The position numbers and the translations under genes are program-made. The notes under the pieces were generated by a model, which was given only the letters and a program-made list of their open reading frames with translations, was not told the DNA's origin and made no database searches. Shown piece after piece: positions 1 to 9,501 of a stretch of 64,000 nt of DNA. The stretch comes from Paracoccaceae bacterium (lineage in GTDB: Bacteria; Pseudomonadota; Alphaproteobacteria; Rhodobacterales; Rhodobacteraceae): NCBI GenBank assembly GCA_021741245.1, contig JAIOYF010000017.1, positions 1-64,000 of the forward strand, given 5' to 3'. How positions within the stretch are numbered: the first letter of the stretch is position 1; every line of letters begins with the position of its first letter.

Positions 1-218
1 CGTTGAAAGACAAAGGGATAAAGCCATGCACCCCAGGCCGGAAGTCGCGCGTCAAACCCATCAAATACGACAAGCGCCGCAACAAACGCCGCAACAGGAT
101 CGAGATCATGTTCGGCAGGCTCAAGGACTGGCGCAGGGTTGCGACGCGCTATGATAGGTGCCCGAAGGTCTTTCTCTCAGCCGTTGCACTCGCTGCCATT
201 GTCATGTTCTGGCTATGA
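1..218 (+). CDS. IS5-family transposase, C-terminal part (cut by window edge)
   Basis: About 71 C-terminal residues of a DDE transposase are visible. The basic stretch KYDKRRNKRRNRIE followed by MFGRLKDWRRVATRYD is the typical end of IS5-family transposases and holds the last catalytic Glu of the DDE triad (the E of RIEIMFGRLKD). The reading frame is open to the left edge, so the TTG at position 3 need not be a start. IS427-group elements often make this part as a second ORF by frameshifting, which cannot be judged here. The element transposes by cut-and-paste and probably inserted upstream of ybgC. Confidence 0.85.
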   Translation, partial: LKDKGIKPCTPGRKSRVKPIKYDKRRNKRRNRIEIMFGRLKDWRRVATRYDRCPKVFLSAVALAAIVMFWL

Positions 219-239
219 AACGAGAACGAGCCCTGACCC
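1..239 (+). mobile_element. Right end of an IS5-family insertion sequence
   Basis: The window opens inside an insertion sequence. The transposase reading frame stops at 218. The sequence at 224-239 (GAACGAGCCCTGACCC) looks like the terminal inverted repeat and is followed by TAG at 240-242, which fits the TNA target duplication used by IS427-like members of the IS5 family. The left end lies outside the window, so the boundary is inferred rather than proven. Confidence 0.6.
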
Positions 240-369
240 TAGTGAAATGCTACCACAATTTTAACTGGTTTGAAATCTGTGTCCGACAAGAAAATGCGAA
301 TTGTCTTGACAAAATACTGAAAAATATCGGTTTTCCGAGTATCTGGTGGCATGATCTCAGGAGATGGTA

Positions 370-756
370 GTGCATGAATTCACCCTTCGCGTCTATTACG
401 AAGACACCGATCTTGCGGGGATCGTCTACTACGCGAATTATCTGAAATTCATCGAGCGGGGCCGCAGCGAGTGGGTGCGGGAGCGTGGGGTTGATCAGAC
501 AAGGCTCAAGGCGGAAACCGGGGTGGTCTTTGCCGTGCGCCGGGTCGAGGCGGACTATCTGCGCCCTGCGGTCTTTGACGACCTTCTGGAAGTGACGACC
601 AAGCTTGTGGAGTTGGGTGGCTCGCGGATCGTGTTGGATCAAGCCGTTTGGCGGGGTGAGGACCAGCTTTTTACGGCGCGCGTGGTCCTTGTTTGCATCG
701 CGGCATCGGGCGCTGTGCGGATGCCGACTTCGGTGCGTGCGGCCCTTCAGGACTGA
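370..756 (+). CDS. ybgC: Tol-Pal-associated acyl-CoA thioesterase YbgC
   Basis: A hotdog-fold thioesterase of about 128 residues. The motif YYEDTDLAGIVYYANYLKF near the N terminus contains the catalytic Asp of the 4-hydroxybenzoyl-CoA thioesterase/YbgC family. The enzyme hydrolyses acyl-CoA or acyl-ACP in the cytoplasm and is nearly always the first gene of the tol-pal operon, as here. Start choice: an ATG at 364 abuts the Shine-Dalgarno AGGAG (359-363) with no spacing, while GTG at 370 lies 6 nt after it, so GTG is preferred. The gene is about 130 bp downstream of the insertion sequence, and 189 nt separate it from tolQ. Confidence 0.93.
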   Translation: MHEFTLRVYYEDTDLAGIVYYANYLKFIERGRSEWVRERGVDQTRLKAETGVVFAVRRVEADYLRPAVFDDLLEVTTKLVELGGSRIVLDQAVWRGEDQLFTARVVLVCIAASGAVRMPTSVRAALQD

Positions 757-945
757 ACTTGCAGGAACTGTTGGGCAAAGCGCCTTGCGCATTCCCACCG
801 CGCTCAGCACAAAAAGTGAAGCCTGTCAGTGTGTTTCAGCAATCCCTTGCCCAAGCACGCAGATGTGTTGGCAATCCCCTTCAATTGCGGATAGAATCAC
901 TGTTAACAGGCGGCAAACAATGCCCCGATAACAAGAGCAGGCGTA

Positions 946-1641
946 ATGGAAACGGAAACCCTTGCGATGGCGCAGGAGATTGATTTCTCCATGCTGGCCC
1001 TTTTTGCGCGTGCCACGCTGACCGTGAAGGTCGTGATGGTTCTTTTGATGGTCATGTCCTTTTGGTCTTGGGCCACGATTGTGCAAAAGCACATCCTCTA
1101 CCGCTTGGCCCGCAAAGAGGCCGCGGTGTTTGACCGGGCCTTTTGGTCAGGCGAGCCGTTGGATGAACTTTTCGAAAAGATCGGCCCGCAGCCCGGAGGG
1201 GCGAGCGAAAAGATCTTTGCGGCCGGCATGTTGGAGTGGCGTCGCAGTCACAAGCAAGACGGCGCGTTGATCGCGGGCGCTCAGGCGCGGATCGACCGGG
1301 CGATGAATGTCGCCATTGCGCGCGAATCCGAGCGGTTGAACAACGGTCTGGCCTTTTTGGCCACCACCGGGTCCACCGCGCCGTTTATCGGGCTGTTTGG
1401 AACGGTTTGGGGGATCAAGCACGCTTTTGAGCAGATCGCCATCAGCCAAAACACAAACCTTGCCGTTGTGGCCCCCGGTATTGCCGAGGCGCTGCTTGCC
1501 ACCGGAATCGGCCTGATCGCGGCCATTCCAGCAGTCGTCTTCTATAACAAGCTGAATTCAGACAGTGAGCGTATCCTTGGCGGCTATGACAGCTTTGCCG
1601 ATGAATTCGCCACAATCCTGTCACGCCAGTTGGATTCCTAG
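946..1641 (+). CDS. tolQ: Tol-Pal proton channel subunit TolQ
   Basis: 231 residues, the usual size for TolQ of the MotA/TolQ/ExbB family. Three membrane segments are seen: around residues 25-45 (VVMVLLMVMSFWSWATIV), around 140-160 (LATTGSTAPFIGLFGTVWGI) and around 175-200 (GIAEALLATGIGLIAAIPAVVFYN). The second and third hold the conserved Thr/Gly/Pro positions of the proton path. TolQ works with TolR in the inner membrane to convert proton motive force into movement of TolA, keeping the outer membrane attached during division. It is followed by tolR after 3 nt. Confidence 0.97.
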   Translation: METETLAMAQEIDFSMLALFARATLTVKVVMVLLMVMSFWSWATIVQKHILYRLARKEAAVFDRAFWSGEPLDELFEKIGPQPGGASEKIFAAGMLEWRRSHKQDGALIAGAQARIDRAMNVAIARESERLNNGLAFLATTGSTAPFIGLFGTVWGIKHAFEQIAISQNTNLAVVAPGIAEALLATGIGLIAAIPAVVFYNKLNSDSERILGGYDSFADEFATILSRQLDS

Positions 1642-1644
1642 GCC

Positions 1645-2115
1645 ATGGGCGCGGGGGTTGTGCGGAAATCAAGTGGCGGCAGCGGGCGCAGGCGGCGGGG
1701 CCAAGCTGCCGCGATGAGTGAGATCAACGTCACGCCTTTTGTGGATGTGATGTTGGTGCTGTTGATCATTTTCATGGTCGCGGCGCCTTTGCTGACAGTG
1801 GGTGTGCCGATCGAATTGCCCAAAACCGCAGCAAGCGCGCTTCCGACCGAACAAGAAGAGCCGCTGACCATCACCTTGACCGCAGACGGGCGGCTCTTGA
1901 TCCAGAACGCGGATGTTCAGGCGCAAGAGCTGATCCCGAAGCTGACAGCCATTGCGGCAGAGCGCACCAGCAACAAGGTATTCTTGCGCGCCGATGGTGC
2001 CATCCCGTACCAGCGTGTGGCGGAAGTCATGGGTGCGTTGAGTGCTGGTGGGTTCAACAACATTGGGCTGGTGACCGATACCGACGGCCCAAGCTTTGAC
2101 GGCAACGGCGGCTAG
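1645..2115 (+). CDS. tolR: Tol-Pal proton channel subunit TolR
   Basis: 156 residues of the ExbD/TolR family. A short cytoplasmic N terminus leads to one membrane helix with the conserved MSEINVTPFVDVMLVLLIIFMV; the Asp in VDVML is the proton-carrying residue. The rest is a periplasmic domain. It forms the stator with TolQ. The start ATG is 3 nt after the tolQ stop, so translation is probably coupled, and tolA follows after 14 nt. Confidence 0.97.
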   Translation: MGAGVVRKSSGGSGRRRRGQAAAMSEINVTPFVDVMLVLLIIFMVAAPLLTVGVPIELPKTAASALPTEQEEPLTITLTADGRLLIQNADVQAQELIPKLTAIAAERTSNKVFLRADGAIPYQRVAEVMGALSAGGFNNIGLVTDTDGPSFDGNGG

Positions 2116-2129
2116 GCCGGGGCACGCAG

Positions 2130-3278
2130 GTGATGCAAAAGGGCACTCTCATCTCAGGCGCGGGACATGCCGCGCTGATCCTCTGGGTGGTTCTGGGGGA
2201 TTGGCTTTTTGCGCCCCAAGATGCCCCACCGGTTCAGGTGGCCGAAGTCTCGCTGATCTCAACGGCCGCGTTTGACGCGATGGTGGCTGCCGCCCCCTCA
2301 ACCCCAGAACCACTGCCCGCGGCAGAACCTGCGCCCGAACCGTCCCCACAGCCAGAAACCGTTGTAGAGCCGCCCCCCGTTCAGCCCGACGTGCCCACGC
2401 CCCAGCCAGAGCCGCAACCCGCCCCCGTTCAGCAACCTGAGCCGCTGCCAGAACCGGAACTGCAGCCAGAACTCTTGCCACAAAACAACGGCGTGGCAGA
2501 TGCCGAGCCCTTGCCTGTGGACCCTGATCCCGTGCCCGAAGTGGCCTTGCCGCCGACGACCAGCCCACGCCCAAAGCCTGCACCCCGCGTGGCCCCTATT
2601 CCTGTCGATACGCCCGATCCCGTGGTAGAGGTGGCCGAGGCCCCGGTCGAGGCTGTGTCCCCCGAACCTACGCCCGAACCGCAAGTGGTGCAGCCCGAAC
2701 AGCCCCCCGTTGCCCAGGAAGAAGCGGGCACCGTGCTGGAGACCGAGGCCAACAGGGATGAGGTGGTCGTCGCCTCCGGCGCGCCAAAAACCAGCCCGCG
2801 CCCAAAGGGGCGGCCCGTCCGCGCGGCCACGCCAACCCAAACGACCGAAGCGCCTGCCGCGACGAATGACAGTGTGGCCGATGCCATCGCAGATGCCGTG
2901 GCCGAGGCCGTCAGCACACCCGCCCCAACCGGGGCCACCAACGCCCCCCAAGGGCCACCCATCACCAGCGGCGAGAAAGACGCGCTGCGCGTCGCCGTTC
3001 AGCAATGCTGGAACGTCGGCTCCTTGTCGTCAGACGCGCTGCGGGTCACGGTGATCGTTGGCCTGTCGGTCGCGCAAACTGGCGTGCCCGAGGCCGGATC
3101 GATCCGCATGGTGGAGTTCACGGATGGGACTGAGGCCGCCGCCCGTCAGGCCTTTGAGGCCGCACGCCGTGCCATCATCCGCTGTGGCGCGCGCGGCTTT
3201 CCACTGCCACAAGAAAAATATGAGCAATGGCGCGAGATGGAACTTGTCTTCAATCCGAACGGAATGAGGCTAAGATGA
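2130..3278 (+). CDS. tolA: TolA, proline-rich type
   Basis: 382 residues. One N-terminal membrane anchor (about residues 6-28, LISGAGHAALILWVVLGDWLF) is followed by a long linker rich in Pro, Glu and Val (about 45-270) and a small C-terminal TolA/TonB-like domain with two Cys (VAVQQCWNVG and IIRCGARGF). TolA spans the periplasm and contacts Pal and TolB. Unlike the Ala/Lys helix of the enterobacterial protein, the linker here is a PEP-type proline rod as in TonB. The start could be GTG at 2130 or the next codon, ATG at 2133. The context between tolR and tolB makes the assignment firm despite low sequence conservation. Confidence 0.92.
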   Translation: MMQKGTLISGAGHAALILWVVLGDWLFAPQDAPPVQVAEVSLISTAAFDAMVAAAPSTPEPLPAAEPAPEPSPQPETVVEPPPVQPDVPTPQPEPQPAPVQQPEPLPEPELQPELLPQNNGVADAEPLPVDPDPVPEVALPPTTSPRPKPAPRVAPIPVDTPDPVVEVAEAPVEAVSPEPTPEPQVVQPEQPPVAQEEAGTVLETEANRDEVVVASGAPKTSPRPKGRPVRAATPTQTTEAPAATNDSVADAIADAVAEAVSTPAPTGATNAPQGPPITSGEKDALRVAVQQCWNVGSLSSDALRVTVIVGLSVAQTGVPEAGSIRMVEFTDGTEAAARQAFEAARRAIIRCGARGFPLPQEKYEQWREMELVFNPNGMRLR

Positions 3279-3390
3279 ACAGCAATGCGCAAAGACCTGC
3301 CGAGACGGGGCCTAATTGGCCTCTTTTCCCCCTGACCCCGGCGAAGGTGGCGCTATGCTGCCGCGCACAGACCGAGGACACACCAAGGCC

Positions 3391-4731
3391 ATGATGACAG
3401 TAACCCGTTTTCTGACAACCGCCCTTACCGCCACACTCTTGCTTGTTCCTGTATCAGGGCACAAGGCGCAGGCCCAGAATGGCCCCCTGCGGATCGAGAT
3501 CACCGAGGGCGTGATTGAACCCTTGCCCTATGCCGCCCCCGATTTTGTGGCCGAGAATGGTGCGGCCTCCGATTACGCCCGCGACATTGCCCGCGTGATC
3601 GCCTCGGATTTGTCGGGCACGGGCCTGTTTCGCGAAATCCCGGCCGAGGCGCATATCGGCCGCATCTCCAGCTTTGATGCCCCTGTCGCCTACGAGGATT
3701 GGAAGGCGATCAATGCCCAGGCTTTGATTACGGGGGCGGTCAGCGCTTCGGGCGACCGGATCGTGGTCAAGTTCCGGCTTTATGACGTCTACTCGGGCCA
3801 GCAACTGGGCGAGGGGCTGCAATTTGCAGGCACACCCCAAAGTTGGCGCCGCATGGCGCACAAGGTGGCCGATGCCGCCTATAGCCGGATCACGGGCGAG
3901 GGCGGCTATTTTGACAGCCGTGTGGTTTTTGTCAGCGAACGCGGCCCAAAGAATGATCGTCAAAAGCGCCTTGGCGTGATGGATTATGATGGCGCGAATG
4001 TGCAATACCTCACCGACAGCAGCGCCATCGTTCTGGCCCCGCGCTTTTCCCCCAATGGCGACCGCATCTTGTACACCAGCTATGCCAGCGGCTTTCCCCG
4101 CATCACGCTGATGGATGTGGGTTCGCTTCGCACGCAAACGCTTGCCGAACAGCCCGGCACCATGACTTTTGCGCCGCGCTTTTCGCCCGATGGCAATCGC
4201 GTCGTGTTCAGCTTGGAACGCGGCGGCAACTCTGACCTCTATATGCTTGATGTCGCCTCTGGCGGCCTGAACCAGCTGACCAATGCGCCGTCGATTGAAA
4301 CCGCGCCGTCGTTCAGCCCGGATGGCAGCCAGATCGTCTTTGAAAGTGATCGCTCCGGCACCCAACAGCTTTATATCATGAGTGCAGGTGGCGGCGAGGC
4401 GCGTCGGATCTCGGCAGGGCAGGGGCGCTATGGCACCCCGGTCTGGTCACCTCGTGGTGACCTGATCGCCTTTACCAAGCAAAATGCGGGACGCTTCCAC
4501 ATCGGCGTGATGCGCACGGACGGCAGCGAAGAGCGTTTGCTCACCGCTTCGTTTCTTGACGAGGGCCCGACATGGAGCCCGAATGGCCGTGTGATCATGT
4601 TCACGCGTGAGACAAGTGGTGCCGGCGGGCAGTCGGCCCTTTACTCGGTGGATATCTCGGGACGCAACCTGCGCCAGATAACCACGGATGGGGCTGCGTC
4701 TGATCCTGCATGGTCGCCACTTTTGCCCTAA
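3391..4731 (+). CDS. tolB: Tol-Pal system translocation protein TolB
   Basis: 446 residues from ATG 3391. The start is chosen because a clean signal peptide follows ([20 protein letters not shown], cleavage near GHKAQA-QNG); an upstream in-frame TTG at 3316 gives a non-signal extension. The N-terminal TolB domain ([16 protein letters not shown], then Rossmann-like alpha/beta) is followed by a six-bladed beta-propeller with repeated WSPxG/FSPDG motifs ([63 protein letters not shown]). TolB is periplasmic and binds Pal. Confidence 0.97.
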   Translation: MMTVTRFLTTALTATLLLVPVSGHKAQAQNGPLRIEITEGVIEPLPYAAPDFVAENGAASDYARDIARVIASDLSGTGLFREIPAEAHIGRISSFDAPVAYEDWKAINAQALITGAVSASGDRIVVKFRLYDVYSGQQLGEGLQFAGTPQSWRRMAHKVADAAYSRITGEGGYFDSRVVFVSERGPKNDRQKRLGVMDYDGANVQYLTDSSAIVLAPRFSPNGDRILYTSYASGFPRITLMDVGSLRTQTLAEQPGTMTFAPRFSPDGNRVVFSLERGGNSDLYMLDVASGGLNQLTNAPSIETAPSFSPDGSQIVFESDRSGTQQLYIMSAGGGEARRISAGQGRYGTPVWSPRGDLIAFTKQNAGRFHIGVMRTDGSEERLLTASFLDEGPTWSPNGRVIMFTRETSGAGGQSALYSVDISGRNLRQITTDGAASDPAWSPLLP

Positions 4732-4746
4732 ATCTTGCGTCGCAGA

Positions 4747-4775
4747 TTAACACGCGTCGCAAATGCTGATAGACT
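4747..4775 (+). promoter_or_regulatory. Possible promoter for pal
   Basis: In the 80-nt gap between tolB and pal, TTAACA (4747-4752) and TAGACT (4770-4775) are separated by 17 nt, giving a weak sigma-70-like promoter. Extra expression of pal relative to tolQRAB would make sense because Pal is abundant. This is a by-eye match only. Confidence 0.3.
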
Positions 4776-4811
4776 GCCGTTAAATCGAGCACAGAAAAAG
4801 GAATTAACCTG

Positions 4812-5339
4812 ATGTCTCTCCTTCCCAAGGCCCTCTTGGTCGTCACGGCCTTCGCCCTTGCCGCCTGTAACAACCCCGACCGTTTTGGCGCCGGTGGTGC
4901 CGGGGCAGGTGGCGCGGGTGCGGGCGCTGGCTTCATCGATACAAACGGATTGGGCGACCCGAACGATCCGGCGTCGATTGCCTATTTCAATCAGCGCGTA
5001 GGAGATCGTGTGCTGTTTGCCGTTGATCAGCATACCCTGTCGTCCGAAGCGATCGCTGTTTTGTCTGGGCAGGCGCAGTGGCTGGCCTCCAACCCGTCCT
5101 ACGCGGTGATCATCGAAGGCCACGCGGATGAGCAGGGCACGCGGGAGTATAACCTTTCCCTTGGCGCGCGCCGTGCCGCAGCGGTGCAGAATTATCTTAT
5201 CTCTCAGGGCGTCTCATCCGGTCGGATGCGCACCATCAGCTATGGCAAGGAAAAGCCGATTGAGGTTTGCTCGACCGAGGAATGCTATTCCAAGAACCGC
5301 CGCGCCGTGACGGTTCTGTCCATCGGTGCGGGGGCCTGA
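4812..5339 (+). CDS. pal: Peptidoglycan-associated lipoprotein Pal
   Basis: 175 residues. The lipoprotein signal ends with the lipobox LAAC (Cys about residue 19), followed by a Gly/Ala-rich linker and an OmpA-like peptidoglycan-binding domain. The domain has the family signature (VIIEGHADEQGTREYNLSLGARRAAAVQNYL) with the diaminopimelate-binding Asp and Arg. Pal anchors the outer membrane to the cell wall and is released or bound by TolB. A good ribosome site AAAGGA (about 4796-4801) precedes the ATG. cpoB follows after 5 nt. Confidence 0.97.
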   Translation: MSLLPKALLVVTAFALAACNNPDRFGAGGAGAGGAGAGAGFIDTNGLGDPNDPASIAYFNQRVGDRVLFAVDQHTLSSEAIAVLSGQAQWLASNPSYAVIIEGHADEQGTREYNLSLGARRAAAVQNYLISQGVSSGRMRTISYGKEKPIEVCSTEECYSKNRRAVTVLSIGAGA

Positions 5340-5344
5340 GCCTG

Positions 5345-6160
5345 ATGCGGGCGCTGCTGGTTGCCCTTTTGTGTCTGGCTGGTCCTGCGATGGCGCAGGA
5401 CCGTGCCCAGACTCTTGCCGATATCCGGGCTGAACTCAGCGCGCTTGCGGGCCAGTTCAACGGCCTGAAAGCCGAGTTGGTGCAAAGTGGCGGTGCGGGG
5501 GCGGGCAATGCTGGCGGCTCGGCCTTGCAGCGGATGGATGCCATCGAGGCTGAGCTTTCGCGCCTGACCGCCCGCGCCGAAGACATCGAGTTTCGCCTGA
5601 ACCGTGTGGTTGCCGATGGCACCAACCGTTTGGGTGATCTGGAGTTTCGTTTGTGTGAGGTGACCGAGGGCTGCGATATCGCGAGCATCGGCACGACGCC
5701 AATCTTGGGGGGGGACAGCGCTGCATCCACCCCTGTTTTGGAACAACCTGCCGAACCCTCGGTCGGGGCCGAGCTTGCCATCGGAGAACAGGCTGATTTT
5801 GACCGGGCCAAGGGGGTGCTCGGTCAAGGTGACTTTCGTGCCGCCGCGGACCTCTTTGCGACCTTTGCCCAATCCTACCCGGGTTCGCCGCTGACCCAAG
5901 AGGCGCATTACAATCGGGGTGAGGCGCTGAATCAGTTGGGGGAAACCTCGAACGCCGCCCGCGCCTATCTGGAGGCCTTCTCTGGCAGCCCTGATGGCCC
6001 CTTTGCAGCCGACAGCCTGCTGAAACTTGGAGAGGGTCTTGGTGCCTTGGGCCAGCAGCCCGAGGCCTGCGTGACCCTGTCCGAAGTGGGCGCGCGTTTC
6101 CCCGGCAGCATGGCCGCCACGCAGGCGGATGTCGCCATGACGGGGCTGGCTTGTCAGTAA
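5345..6160 (+). CDS. cpoB: Cell division coordinator CpoB (YbgF)
   Basis: 271 residues from ATG 5345, which begins a signal peptide (MRALLVALLCLAGPAMAQD). A periplasmic coiled coil follows (about residues 25-100, ADIRAELSALAGQFNGL and repeated MDAIEAELSRLTARAEDIE). A TPR region occupies the C-terminal half (DFRAAADLFATFAQSYPGSPLTQEAHYNRGEAL). CpoB couples Tol-Pal action to peptidoglycan synthesis at the septum. The gene overlaps the start of tilS by 10 nt. Confidence 0.93.
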   Translation: MRALLVALLCLAGPAMAQDRAQTLADIRAELSALAGQFNGLKAELVQSGGAGAGNAGGSALQRMDAIEAELSRLTARAEDIEFRLNRVVADGTNRLGDLEFRLCEVTEGCDIASIGTTPILGGDSAASTPVLEQPAEPSVGAELAIGEQADFDRAKGVLGQGDFRAAADLFATFAQSYPGSPLTQEAHYNRGEALNQLGETSNAARAYLEAFSGSPDGPFAADSLLKLGEGLGALGQQPEACVTLSEVGARFPGSMAATQADVAMTGLACQ

Positions 6161-7428
6161 CGCCGGAAGAGGCGGTCGCCCGCGCACTGAAACCTTTTCT
6201 GGCAGATCGTGCCGCGCCGCTCCCCAAGATCGGCGTGGCCGTTTCTGGCGGGGGGGACAGCATGGCGTTGTTGCATCTGGCCCATGATTGGGCACAGGCG
6301 CAGGGGGTAACGGTCTGTGTCGCCACCGTAAACCACGGGTTGCGGGCCGCGGCGGCGGATGAGGCCGCGATGGTCGCACGGGTCTGTGCCGGGCTTGGAC
6401 TGTCCCATACCACGCTGCTGTGGCAGGGATGGGACCAGCGCGGCAATGTTCAGGCCGAGGCACGGGATGCCCGCCGGGCGCTTTTGGCCGCGTGGGCCGC
6501 TGACCTTGGGCTGAGCGCGGTCTTGCTGGGCCATACGGCCGATGATCAGGCCGAGACGTTCCTGATGCGCCTTGCACGGGGCTCTGGTGTGGATGGTCTG
6601 GCGGGCATGTCATCATGGGAGGGGGGCGGGCTGTTCTTGCGTCCGCTCTTGCCCGTCAGCCGTGCGGCCCTGCGCGACTGGTTGACCACGCGGGGGATTG
6701 CATGGGTTGATGACCCCTCGAACGATGATACGCGGTTTGACCGGGTCAAGGCCCGGCAAATGCTGGCGATGCTTACCCCTCTTGGCCTGACCGTGGATCG
6801 CCTGAATGACACCGCCGCCCATATGCAGCGCGCCCGCGGAACTCTGCGCAGTGCCGCTGCCGATTGGGCCGCGCGGTTCGTGCGGGCCGAGTGGGGCGAC
6901 CTGATCTTTGCGCATGAGGCGCTCCACCTTGGCCATACCGATACCGAGGCGCGGGTCTTTGCCGCTGCGGTGCAATGGATCGGCGGGGCAAGCTACCGTC
7001 CCCGCTATGATGCGCTTATGGATGCGGCGGCGGCCTTGCGGCAAGGCAAGGCCCGCACGCTGGGTGGTGTGCAGATGGTGCCCGAAGGCAAGACAGGTGC
7101 GCGACTGACGCGTGAGGCGTCGGCGGTGCAGGGCCCGGTTCCGGTAATGGCTGCGCAAGGGGCCGTCCCGCAGTGGGATGGGCGTTGGCACGTGGTGCAG
7201 ACGGTGCCCAACCCCACTCCCGGCCCGTGGCACATCGCCGCGTTGGGCGAGGCGGGCTTGTCGCTTTGCCCATCGTGGCGGGAGACCGGATTGCCCCGCA
7301 CATCCTTGCTGGCAACGCCCGCTGTGTGGTCTGACGGCACGCTGATCGCGGCCCCATTGGCGGGATTTGCAAACGGCTGGCAGGCCAATCTGAGCCCGAC
7401 CTTCGAGAGATTTGTCTTATCTCATTGA
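6151..7428 (+). CDS. tilS: tRNA(Ile)-lysidine synthase
   Basis: 425 residues. The PP-loop ATPase motif SGGGDSMAL (Ser about residue 32) is followed by the N-type ATP pyrophosphatase core, including NHGLRAAAADEA and GHTADDQAETFLMRLARGSGVDGLAGM, typical of TilS. It attaches lysine to C34 of the CAU anticodon of tRNA-Ile2 in the cytoplasm, an essential step for reading AUA. The only plausible start is TTG at 6151, inside the end of cpoB; no other start precedes the PP-loop by a sensible distance. A weak start plus overlap suggests translation coupled to cpoB. Confidence 0.95.
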   Translation: MSVTPEEAVARALKPFLADRAAPLPKIGVAVSGGGDSMALLHLAHDWAQAQGVTVCVATVNHGLRAAAADEAAMVARVCAGLGLSHTTLLWQGWDQRGNVQAEARDARRALLAAWAADLGLSAVLLGHTADDQAETFLMRLARGSGVDGLAGMSSWEGGGLFLRPLLPVSRAALRDWLTTRGIAWVDDPSNDDTRFDRVKARQMLAMLTPLGLTVDRLNDTAAHMQRARGTLRSAAADWAARFVRAEWGDLIFAHEALHLGHTDTEARVFAAAVQWIGGASYRPRYDALMDAAAALRQGKARTLGGVQMVPEGKTGARLTREASAVQGPVPVMAAQGAVPQWDGRWHVVQTVPNPTPGPWHIAALGEAGLSLCPSWRETGLPRTSLLATPAVWSDGTLIAAPLAGFANGWQANLSPTFERFVLSH

Positions 7429-7506
7429 ACACAGCGCCGTTCTGTCTATCTTAAGGGTCAAGACCGCGTCGCCGTGTGCGAGGGCGGATATTCGAGGAGT
7501 ATATTC

Positions 7507-9417
7507 GTGGGTAACGCACGAAACATCGCGTTCTGGGTCGTTCTGTTTCTTTTGATCCTTGCGCTATTCAATCTGTTCGGTGGCAATCAAACCACGATGT
7601 CGTCGCGGACGATTTCGTATTCTGATTTTGTCACCCGCGTCGATGCTGGAAACGTCTCCAGTGTTGTTATCGATGGGGAACGGGTTCTGGTGCGGTCCAA
7701 GGACGGCAACCAATATACCGCCATCATTCCGCAAGGCGCTGATATCTCTGGTGATCTGATCGCCAAGGGCGTCGGGGTCGAGGCCAAGGCACAAGAGCAA
7801 TCGGGCTTCTTGTCGCTGGTCAGCCTATGGCTGCCGTTCCTTGTGCTGATCGGTATCTGGATTTTCTTCATGAACCGGATGCAGGGCGGCGGGCGTGGTG
7901 GTGCCATGGGCTTTGGCAAATCCCGCGCCAAATTGCTGACCGAAAAGCAGGGCCGCGTCACGTTTGACGATGTCGCGGGCATCGATGAAGCCAAGGAAGA
8001 GCTTGAGGAAATCGTCGAATTCCTGCGCAACCCGCAGAAGTTCAGCCGTCTTGGCGGCAAGATCCCCAAAGGCGCGCTGCTCGTTGGCCCCCCCGGCACC
8101 GGTAAAACGCTTCTGGCCCGCGCCATTGCGGGTGAGGCGGGCGTGCCCTTCTTTACAATCTCGGGTTCTGACTTTGTGGAAATGTTCGTGGGTGTGGGCG
8201 CAAGCCGTGTACGTGATATGTTTGAACAGGCCAAGAAAAACGCGCCTTGCATCGTGTTCATCGACGAAATCGACGCCGTTGGTCGCGCCCGTGGCGTTGG
8301 CATGGGCGGCGGAAATGACGAACGTGAGCAAACCCTTAACCAGCTTCTGGTTGAGATGGACGGGTTTGAGGCGAATGAAGGCGTGATCATCATCGCCGCC
8401 ACCAACCGCAAGGATGTGCTGGACCCCGCGCTGCTGCGTCCCGGCCGCTTTGACCGTCAGGTCACCGTGTCAAACCCCGATATCAAGGGCCGTGAAAAGA
8501 TCCTGTCCGTTCATGCCCGCAAGGTGCCGCTGGGCCCAGACGTCGATCTGCGCACCGTGGCACGCGGCACACCGGGTTTTTCGGGCGCTGACCTGATGAA
8601 CCTTGTGAACGAGGCTGCCCTTATGGCCGCGCGAATCGGTCGGCGCTTTGTGTCGGCCGAGGATTTCGACAAGGCGCGCGACAAGGTCCTGATGGGCCCG
8701 GAACGCCGCTCGATGGTCATGTCCGAAGAAGAAAAGTCGATGACCGCGTATCATGAGGCTGGCCACGCGCTGCTTGGCCTTCTGCTGCCAAAGCATGATC
8801 CGATCCACAAGGCCACCATCATCCCGCGCGGCCAAGCGCTTGGCATGGTGCAACCGCTGCCCGAAACCGATCGCCTTAGCTGGCACAAGGATGAGATGGA
8901 GCAGCGCATCGCCATGGCGATGGCGGGCAAAGCTGCCGAAATCTTTCAGTTCGGCCCGGAGAATGTCTCGGGCGGTGCGGCCAATGATATCATGCAGGCC
9001 TCTGGTATGGCCCGGATGATGGTGATGCGGCTGGGCATGTCGGACAAGGTTGGCAACGTCGATTACCGTGAAGCGGCCGAAGGCTATCAGGGCAACACGG
9101 GTGGCTTCTCGGTCTCGGCGAAAACCAAGGAAACCATTGAATCCGAGGTCAAGCGGATCATCGACGAAGGCTATAATCTGGCTTTCAAGACGATCACTGA
9201 CAATGCTCAACAATTCGAACGGATCGCTCGTGGCCTGCTCGAATATGAGACGCTGACCGGGGATGAGCTGAAAAAGATCATGGCCGGAGAGCCTTTGGGC
9301 GGCAATGACGATGACGACAAGGCCAACTCAGGGTCAAGCGTCTCGTCCATAGCTCTTGTCCCAAAGACCAAGCCAAAGGCGCCAAAGGGTGGGATGGAAC
9401 CGGAACCTACCGCGTGA
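7507..9417 (+). CDS. ftsH: ATP-dependent zinc metalloprotease FtsH
   Basis: 636 residues from GTG 7507, chosen because GAGGAG (7494-7499) lies 7 nt upstream and the first membrane helix begins at once ([19 protein letters not shown]). A second helix is near residues 105-125. The AAA+ domain has Walker A GPPGTGKT (about 195-202), Walker [15 protein letters not shown] and the second-region-of-homology [12 protein letters not shown]. The M41 protease site HEAGH is at 416-420. FtsH is the membrane-bound quality-control protease that also sets LpxC levels. The tilS-ftsH order is common in proteobacteria. A terminator follows. Confidence 0.98.
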   Translation: MGNARNIAFWVVLFLLILALFNLFGGNQTTMSSRTISYSDFVTRVDAGNVSSVVIDGERVLVRSKDGNQYTAIIPQGADISGDLIAKGVGVEAKAQEQSGFLSLVSLWLPFLVLIGIWIFFMNRMQGGGRGGAMGFGKSRAKLLTEKQGRVTFDDVAGIDEAKEELEEIVEFLRNPQKFSRLGGKIPKGALLVGPPGTGKTLLARAIAGEAGVPFFTISGSDFVEMFVGVGASRVRDMFEQAKKNAPCIVFIDEIDAVGRARGVGMGGGNDEREQTLNQLLVEMDGFEANEGVIIIAATNRKDVLDPALLRPGRFDRQVTVSNPDIKGREKILSVHARKVPLGPDVDLRTVARGTPGFSGADLMNLVNEAALMAARIGRRFVSAEDFDKARDKVLMGPERRSMVMSEEEKSMTAYHEAGHALLGLLLPKHDPIHKATIIPRGQALGMVQPLPETDRLSWHKDEMEQRIAMAMAGKAAEIFQFGPENVSGGAANDIMQASGMARMMVMRLGMSDKVGNVDYREAAEGYQGNTGGFSVSAKTKETIESEVKRIIDEGYNLAFKTITDNAQQFERIARGLLEYETLTGDELKKIMAGEPLGGNDDDDKANSGSSVSSIALVPKTKPKAPKGGMEPEPTA

Positions 9418-9441
9418 CCGCCCTTTGAAATCAGGATCTGG

Positions 9442-9473
9442 CCCCGGACTCCGTTGGAGTACGGGGATTTTTT
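9442..9473 (+). terminator. Rho-independent terminator of the tol-pal/ftsH block
   Basis: Arm CCCCGGACTCC (9442-9452), loop GTT, arm GGAGTACGGGG (9456-9466) pair over 11 positions with one mismatch and are followed by ATTTTTT (9467-9473). This is the clearest intrinsic terminator in the window. It shows that an in-frame ATG at 9454 lies in the hairpin and is not the start of the next gene. Confidence 0.9.
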
Positions 9474-9501
9474 CATAGCTGAACAGGAAATGATCAGATC
9501 A

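Noticed and set aside
306-330. TTGACA (306-311) upstream of ybgC as a -35 box
   Set aside because: No acceptable -10 box at 16-18 nt; the nearest, TATCGG at 325-330, is only 13 nt away.
3316-3390. TTG at 3316 as start of tolB
   Set aside because: It would put 25 non-signal residues before an otherwise standard signal peptide.
9454-9501. ATG at 9454 as start of the MOSC protein
   Set aside because: It lies inside the ftsH terminator hairpin and lacks a ribosome site.
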